Origin: JBBQVO01 sp038211505
Lineage (GTDB): Bacteria; Chloroflexota; Dehalococcoidia; DSTF01; JACRBR01
Assembly (NCBI GenBank): GCA_038211505.1
Contig: JBBQVO010000144.1
Coordinates: forward strand, 1-8,895
Length of the DNA stretch: 8,895 nucleotides
Direction: 5' to 3'
The notes beneath the pieces were generated by a model. The model saw only the letters and a list, made by a program, of their open reading frames with translations. It searched no databases and was not told the origin of the DNA. This document shows positions 5,543-8,895 of the stretch, piece by piece. The first letter of the stretch is position 1. Every line of letters begins with the position of its first letter. The position numbers and the translations under genes were made by a program.

Positions 5543-7195
5543 ATGCCAGATATTGATGGGGCGACGCTGATCGCGCGCAGCCTCAAGCAGCACGGCGTCG
5601 AGTACATGTTCGGGATCGTCGGCATCCCCGTCGTACCGATCGCGTTTGCGGCGCAGCGCGAGGGGATCACGTACATCGGGATGCGGCATGAGCAGTCGGC
5701 CGCGTACGCGGCGCAGGCGGTCGGCTACATGACGGGGCGTCCGGGCGCCTGCCTCGTCGTCAGCGGCCCAGGCATGACGAACGCGATTTCGGGTCTGGCG
5801 AACGCGTGGTCGAACCGCTGGCCGATGATCCTGCTCGGCGGATCATCGGACATCGCGCAGCATGGCATGGGCGCGTTCCAGGAAGCGCCGCAGGTCGAGT
5901 CGGCGCGGCCCTACTGTAAATACGCGGCGGAGGTCGACCGGATCGAGAAGATCCCGTACTTCGTGGAGCAGGCGGTGCGCACGTCGATCTACGGACGCCC
6001 CGGCGCGGTGTATCTCGATCTTCCCGGCGACATCATCACCGGCAAAATCGACGACGCGCTGGCGCCGCAGCGGCCGCGTGTGCCCGAGCCGCCGCGGTCG
6101 TTCGCTGATCCGGCGTCGGTGGAGGCGGCGGTCGCGGCGCTGAAGACGGCGGAGCGGCCGCTGGTGATCGTCGGCAAGGGCGCGGCGTACGCGGACGCGG
6201 CCGACGAAGTGCGCGAGTTCGTTGAGTCGACGCAGTTGCCGTTCCTCGCGTCGCCGATGGGGAAGGGCGTCATGCCGGATGATCATGCGCTGTCCGTGGC
6301 GCCGGCGCGCTCGCATGTGCTGCAGAACGCCGATCTCGTGCTGCTGATGGGGGCGCGGCTCAACTGGATCATGCATTTCGGCCTGCCGCCGCGATTCAAT
6401 CCGGATGTGCGTGTGATCCAGATGGACATCGCGGCGGAGGAGATCGGCACGAATGTGCCGGCGGAGGTGGCGCTCGTCGGCGATGCGAAGGCGGTCACGG
6501 GGCAGCTCAACGCTGTGCTGCGCGAGCAGCCGTGGCAGTTCGCCGCGGAGAATACCTGGCGCACCGGCATCGCGAAGAAGATCGAAGAGAACACGGCAAC
6601 GACGCAGGCGATGCTCGACGACGACTCGACGCCGATGAACTACTACCGTGTGATGCGAGACATCCGCGACGCGTTGCCGCGCGACGCGATCATTGCCAGC
6701 GAAGGCGCGAGCACGATGGACATCGGCCGCACGGTGCTGCCGAATTTCTTGCCGCGGCATCGGCTCGACGCCGGGAGCTTCGGCACGATGGGCGTCGGGC
6801 TGGCGTTCGCGATCGCGGCGCAGGCAGTGCATCCAGAGAAGCGCGTAGTTGCGGTCGAGGGCGACTCGGCGTTCGGATTCAGCGGCATGGAGGTGGAGGT
6901 CGCGTGCCGCTACGGCCTGCCGATCACGTTCATCATTCTCAACAACAACGGCATCGGCGGCGGGCCATCGAAGCTCGATCCGGCGCGCATCTTGCCGACG
7001 TCGTACGTGCCCAACGCGCGCTACGAGAAGGTCATCGAAGCGTTCGGCGGCGACGGGTATTACGTCGAGACGACGGATCAGCTGAAGCCGGCGCTCGCCG
7101 CAGCGTTCGCGAGCGGGAAGCCGAGCGTGGTGAACATCATGATCAACGCGTCGGCGCAGCGAAAGCCGCAGCAGTTCGGCTGGCTGACGCGGTAG
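5543..7195 (+). CDS. hacl: ThDP-dependent 2-hydroxyacyl-CoA lyase (oxalyl-CoA decarboxylase family)
   Basis: A 550-residue three-domain thiamine-diphosphate enzyme that cleaves 2-hydroxyacyl-CoA to formyl-CoA and an aldehyde one carbon shorter. The N-terminal Pyr domain (about 1-170) contains the catalytic Glu, E50 (GMRHEQSAAYAAQ). The central domain (about 190-330) includes GKGAAYA and GARLNWIMHFGLPPR. The C-terminal PP domain has the ThDP/Mg motif starting G440-D441-S442 and ending L466-NNN. MGAFQE-PQVE, MDIGRTVL, LPRHRLDAG-FGTMGVG and the terminal WLTR strongly resemble eukaryotic HACL1, without its C-terminal peroxisomal signal. The stretch after NNNGI is shorter than in HACL1. Oxalyl-CoA decarboxylase is the alternative, but its YEE active-site signature is replaced by FQE. 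The product aldehyde would suit an alcohol or aldehyde dehydrogenase, but the one at 349 is not in its operon. Confidence 0.94.
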   Translation: MPDIDGATLIARSLKQHGVEYMFGIVGIPVVPIAFAAQREGITYIGMRHEQSAAYAAQAVGYMTGRPGACLVVSGPGMTNAISGLANAWSNRWPMILLGGSSDIAQHGMGAFQEAPQVESARPYCKYAAEVDRIEKIPYFVEQAVRTSIYGRPGAVYLDLPGDIITGKIDDALAPQRPRVPEPPRSFADPASVEAAVAALKTAERPLVIVGKGAAYADAADEVREFVESTQLPFLASPMGKGVMPDDHALSVAPARSHVLQNADLVLLMGARLNWIMHFGLPPRFNPDVRVIQMDIAAEEIGTNVPAEVALVGDAKAVTGQLNAVLREQPWQFAAENTWRTGIAKKIEENTATTQAMLDDDSTPMNYYRVMRDIRDALPRDAIIASEGASTMDIGRTVLPNFLPRHRLDAGSFGTMGVGLAFAIAAQAVHPEKRVVAVEGDSAFGFSGMEVEVACRYGLPITFIILNNNGIGGGPSKLDPARILPTSYVPNARYEKVIEAFGGDGYYVETTDQLKPALAAAFASGKPSVVNIMINASAQRKPQQFGWLTR

Positions 7196-7220
7196 CGGGT
7201 CGTTGATGCGCGCGAGATGG

Positions 7221-7246
7221 GAGCCGTCTTCGCGAGATCACGGCTC
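7221..7246 (+). terminator. Inverted repeat after the lyase gene, possible terminator
   Basis: GAGCCGT (7221-7227) pairs with ACGGCTC (7240-7246) across a 12-nt loop, 25 nt after the stop codon. There is no T-run, so this is only a weak candidate for the end of the lyase transcript. Confidence 0.35.
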
Positions 7247-7258
7247 ACACGCGAGCGG

Positions 7259-7287
7259 TTGCGATCGTAAAACTCGTTTGGTAGCGT
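7259..7287 (+). promoter_or_regulatory. Candidate promoter of the cold-shock gene
   Basis: TTGCGA (7259-7264), a 17-nt spacer and TAGCGT (7282-7287) make a weak sigma-70-like pair (4 of 6 and 3 of 6). This would give a leader of about 65 nt that contains the hairpin at 7296-7326 and the Shine-Dalgarno AGGAAGG at 7341-7347. Confidence 0.35.
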
Positions 7288-7295
7288 GAACGCGA

Positions 7296-7326
7296 TCGAC
7301 CGTCACGACGATGTGAGCTCGGTCGA
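7296..7326 (+). promoter_or_regulatory. 5'-UTR hairpin ahead of the cold-shock gene
   Basis: TCGACCG (7296-7302) pairs with CGGTCGA (7320-7326). Stacked inside, TCAC (7303-7306) pairs with GTGA (7313-7316), leaving a 3-nt bulge (gct) and a 6-nt loop (gacgat). The 11 pairs end 14 nt before the Shine-Dalgarno. Cold-shock mRNAs in other bacteria use structured leaders as thermosensors; that this one does is inference. Confidence 0.45.
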
Positions 7327-7357
7327 GAACGCCGGCGAGAAGGAAGGGTGACTGCAG

Positions 7358-7570
7358 ATGGCAACGGGACAGATCAAGCGGCTGGTGCGCGATCGCGGGT
7401 TCGGATTTATCCGGCCTGAAGGCGCGTCAGAGGATGTGTTTTTCCACAGCTCGGCGACGGGCGGCATGTTCGACTCGCTGAACGAAGGCCAGGACGTCGA
7501 ATTCGACAAAGAAGATGATCCGCGCGACCCGAAACGCAGCCGCGCGATCAACATTCGCGTCGTCGGCTAA
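7358..7570 (+). CDS. Cold-shock domain protein (CspA family)
   Basis: A 70-residue single cold-shock domain (OB fold), the normal family length, expected to bind single-stranded RNA or DNA and act as an RNA chaperone in the cytoplasm. RNP1 is RGFGFI (13-18) and RNP2 is DVFFH (26-30). The usual first-strand tryptophan of the TVKWFN motif is replaced (QIKRLV), so one stacking aromatic is missing while the RNP phenylalanines remain. The acidic-basic stretch FDKEDDPRDPKRSRA precedes the last strand, a variant I associate with Chloroflexi-like and Deinococcus-like homologues. AGGAAGG at 7341-7347 supports ATG 7358. A strong hairpin follows 27 nt after the stop, so this looks like a single-gene transcript. 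Confidence 0.97.
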   Translation: MATGQIKRLVRDRGFGFIRPEGASEDVFFHSSATGGMFDSLNEGQDVEFDKEDDPRDPKRSRAINIRVVG

Positions 7571-7597
7571 CGTCGCGCTGAGCGAAGACATACGAGA

Positions 7598-7625
7598 ACG
7601 GCCCGAGGCGCTCGCCTCGGGCCGT
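7598..7625 (+). terminator. Strong hairpin after the cold-shock gene
   Basis: ACGGCCCGAGGC (7598-7609) is perfectly complementary to GCCTCGGGCCGT (7614-7625), a 12-bp GC-rich stem with a GCTC loop, 27 nt past the stop codon. It has the form and place of a transcription terminator but no T-run follows, as is common in GC-rich genomes. It lacks the CTAC tail of the REP-like palindromes. Confidence 0.75.
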
Positions 7626-7658
7626 CCGCTGTATACCGGCGCTTCGCCCGCTGGTCTT

Positions 7659-7688
7659 CACGAAGGCACACGAAGAGACACGAAGGGT
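7659..7688. repeat. Three 10-nt units beginning CACGAAG
   Basis: CACGAAGGCA, CACGAAGAGA and CACGAAGGGT follow each other with a 10-nt period in the non-coding gap after the cold-shock gene. Similar CACGAAG chains are, from memory, frequent dispersed intergenic sequences in environmental bacterial genomes. Confidence 0.7.
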
Positions 7689-7878
7689 TCAATCCACAGA
7701 CGGCCCAGTGATCAGACTGGCGGCGATGCGGCCGAGCCGGCACACGCACTCCGCCGGTGACGGTGGCATGGGGCGGATCGCCGTCTCCGTACCTGGCATC
7801 ACATCGCTGGTGTCGCACGACTTTGCGGTGACGGTCAGACGAGAGCGCATGTTGACCCGAACGCTGTGCGATGGGATC

Positions 7879-7928
7879 GCATCGCGTAGCGTTTCCGGGA
7901 CGGCGAGCGCATCGGCATCGCGTAGCGT
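7879..7928. repeat. 14-bp direct repeat before the HAD gene
   Basis: GCATCGCGTAGCGT occurs exactly at 7879-7892 and 7915-7928, 36 nt apart, ending 21 nt before the TTG start of the HAD-family gene. Aside from this and the repeats at 7598 and 7659, the 379-nt gap 7571-7949 shows no convincing gene. A short open frame across 7708-7938 has a low-complexity Ser/Arg-rich end and no family resemblance. Confidence 0.7.
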
Positions 7929-7949
7929 CTCTGACTGAAGAAATCGGCC

Positions 7950-8693
7950 TTGAATTCGCGGCGTACGAATCTCGACGAACTCAAGGACTCAAGCGCGCGG
8001 CCGGTCGCGCTGTTTCTCGATGACGGCGGCGTGTTGAATGACAACAGCCTGCGCGCGCCGGAGTGGCTGCGATTGATCGGCGACTTCATGCCGGCGCTCA
8101 TGGGCGGCACCGTCGAGCAGTGGGCGGCGGCGAACGCCATCGTCTTTCCGCAGGTGTGGGGCGATCTTCGGCGGCGGCTATCCGACTTCGCGATCTATCG
8201 ACAGTTCGAGCGCGCATACGCCATCAACTGGATGCGCGGCATGTGCGCGGCCGTCGGTGTTGCGATTCCGCCTGACGACGACGCCGTGGCGCTGCACCGC
8301 GAGCTTTCGATCTACGTGAGTGAACGCGCGAATGCTACTTTCGCCGGCGCCGGCGATGCCGTGGTGGCGCTGCATCGCGCGGGTTACATGCTGTACATGG
8401 CATCGGGGACGCCATCGTGGGAACTGCGGGGCATCTTGGCGAAGATGGGCATCGCGGAGATGTTTACGGAGTTCTACGGGCCCGATCTCGTTGATCGTGT
8501 GAAGTACGGACGCGGCTACTACGAGGAGATCTTCGCGCACGCGGGCGTGGCGCCAACCAGCGCGCTTATCATCGAGAGTGATGCGGAGTGCTGCGACTGG
8601 GCATCCGAGGCAAGTGCGCGCGCTGTGTGGATCGACGCGGGCGGTCGCGGTGACGCAACGTCGCTGGCGTCGCTTGTCGATGCGCTGGTGTAA
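7950..8693 (+). CDS. HAD-superfamily hydrolase
   Basis: A 247-residue soluble haloacid dehalogenase-fold enzyme, probably a phosphatase. Motif I is LFLDDGGVLND with D24 as nucleophile; the +2 position, usually the acid/base Asp, is G26, as in the D-x-G-G-V subgroup of HAD proteins. Motif II is MASGT (S152), motif III K185 (VKYGRGYYEEI) and motif IV IIESDAECCDWA (D211, D216). The helical cap insert lies between about residues 35 and 130. The substrate is unknown. The only start codon before motif I is TTG 7950, since the frame is closed by a stop at 7932-7934; the Shine-Dalgarno is poor (GAAG, 7937-7940). The next Met is at residue 47, beyond motif I, so TTG is needed for a complete enzyme. 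Confidence 0.85.
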   Translation: MNSRRTNLDELKDSSARPVALFLDDGGVLNDNSLRAPEWLRLIGDFMPALMGGTVEQWAAANAIVFPQVWGDLRRRLSDFAIYRQFERAYAINWMRGMCAAVGVAIPPDDDAVALHRELSIYVSERANATFAGAGDAVVALHRAGYMLYMASGTPSWELRGILAKMGIAEMFTEFYGPDLVDRVKYGRGYYEEIFAHAGVAPTSALIIESDAECCDWASEASARAVWIDAGGRGDATSLASLVDALV

Positions 8694-8706
8694 GGAAGAG
8701 CGAGCT

Positions 8707-8723
8707 CGCCGGCGATGCCGGCG
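8707..8723. terminator. Hairpin between convergent HAD and MOSC genes
   Basis: CGCCGGC (8707-8713) and GCCGGCG (8717-8723) form a perfect 7-bp stem with a GAT loop in the 48-nt gap between two convergent stop codons. It could serve both transcripts. No T-run is present on either side. Confidence 0.5.
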
Positions 8724-8741
8724 GCACGATGGCGCCGGACG

Positions 8742-8894
8742 CTATACAGGCTGCAGACGCTGATGCGCGGCGTCGCCCTGCGGTACGACGACGGTGATCG
8801 CGTCGCCGGCGCGCACGTCGCCGCCTTCGAGGACGATCGCCATAATGCCGGCTTTGCGGATGATGCTGCCGTCGTCGGCTTTCAGCGCGACCTG
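8742..8894 (-). CDS. MOSC-domain protein, C-terminal fragment (partial at window edge)
   Basis: The minus strand is open from the right edge to a TAG at 8744-8742 and gives the last 50 residues of a protein. It contains the segments GSIIRKAGIMAIVLEGGDVR and AGDAITVV, with a short tail ending QRLQPV. An AGIxAxVLxGGxVxxGD pattern is the usual end of MOSC domains, the module of molybdenum-cofactor sulfurases and of YiiM/mARC-type proteins. The catalytic part lies outside the window, so the exact type cannot be told. It is convergent with the HAD gene. Confidence 0.85.
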   Translation of the reverse strand, partial: QVALKADDGSIIRKAGIMAIVLEGGDVRAGDAITVVVPQGDAAHQRLQPV

Positions 8895-8895
8895 C

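Noticed and set aside
7684..7696. GGGTTCAATCCAC resembling a tRNA T-arm
   Set aside because: The loop is 6 nt rather than 7, and no acceptor, D or anticodon arm can be placed around it.
7567..7818. Small minus-strand frame in the gap after the cold-shock gene
   Set aside because: It runs through the terminator hairpin and the CACGAAG repeat, and the product resembles no family.
349..8693. The gene set as a single new metabolic or defence system
   Set aside because: Strands switch repeatedly, genes are separated by repeats and hairpins, and the enzymes belong to common unrelated families. Co-location looks incidental.

Overview
The window is GC-rich bacterial chromosomal DNA. It carries seven complete protein genes and the end of an eighth, separated by intergenic spaces that are unusually full of repeats. 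Base composition, the cold-shock protein variant (RGFGFI and a DPRDPKRSR tail), the double zf-TFIIB zinc-ribbon protein and the style of the dispersed palindromes would fit a Chloroflexota-like (possibly Dehalococcoidia) environmental genome. This is an impression from reading the proteins, not a phylogenetic result. There is no rRNA, tRNA, CRISPR array, transposase or phage gene.

Layout, left to right. 1-348: a heptanucleotide array, a GTAG-type palindrome and the leader of a zinc-dependent medium-chain alcohol dehydrogenase (349-1461, +). 1462-1887: a second heptanucleotide array and further palindromes between convergent genes. 1888-3753 (-): a cytoplasmic family-20 beta-N-acetylhexosaminidase with no visible Shine-Dalgarno and a -10-like box placed as for a leaderless mRNA. 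3754-4048: a roughly 50-bp duplicated block, each copy carrying a palindrome. 4049-4507 (-): a small double zinc-ribbon protein, divergent from a trans-aconitate-methyltransferase-like SAM methyltransferase (4571-5353, +). 5543-7195 (+): a ThDP-dependent 2-hydroxyacyl-CoA lyase with a good Shine-Dalgarno. 7358-7570 (+): a cold-shock protein with a possible 5'-UTR hairpin and a strong downstream hairpin. 7571-7949: non-coding with small direct repeats. 7950-8693 (+): a HAD-fold hydrolase starting at TTG. 8742-8894 (-): the C-terminal 50 residues of a MOSC-domain protein running off the right edge.

The genes look like independent single-gene transcription units (most gaps exceed 60 bp, with frequent strand switches) rather than one pathway or operon. 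The hexosaminidase would serve amino-sugar salvage and the lyase 2-hydroxyacyl-CoA (alpha-oxidation type or oxalyl-CoA-like) cleavage. The dehydrogenase and HAD enzyme have unresolved substrates. I found no convincing new multi-gene system. The most noteworthy content is the repeat layer: several palindromes of at least three different core sequences, nearly all with the same GTAG head on the minus strand, as in REP elements mobilised by RAYT (Y1 REP) transposases, plus two heptamer arrays that keep a strict 7-nt phase.
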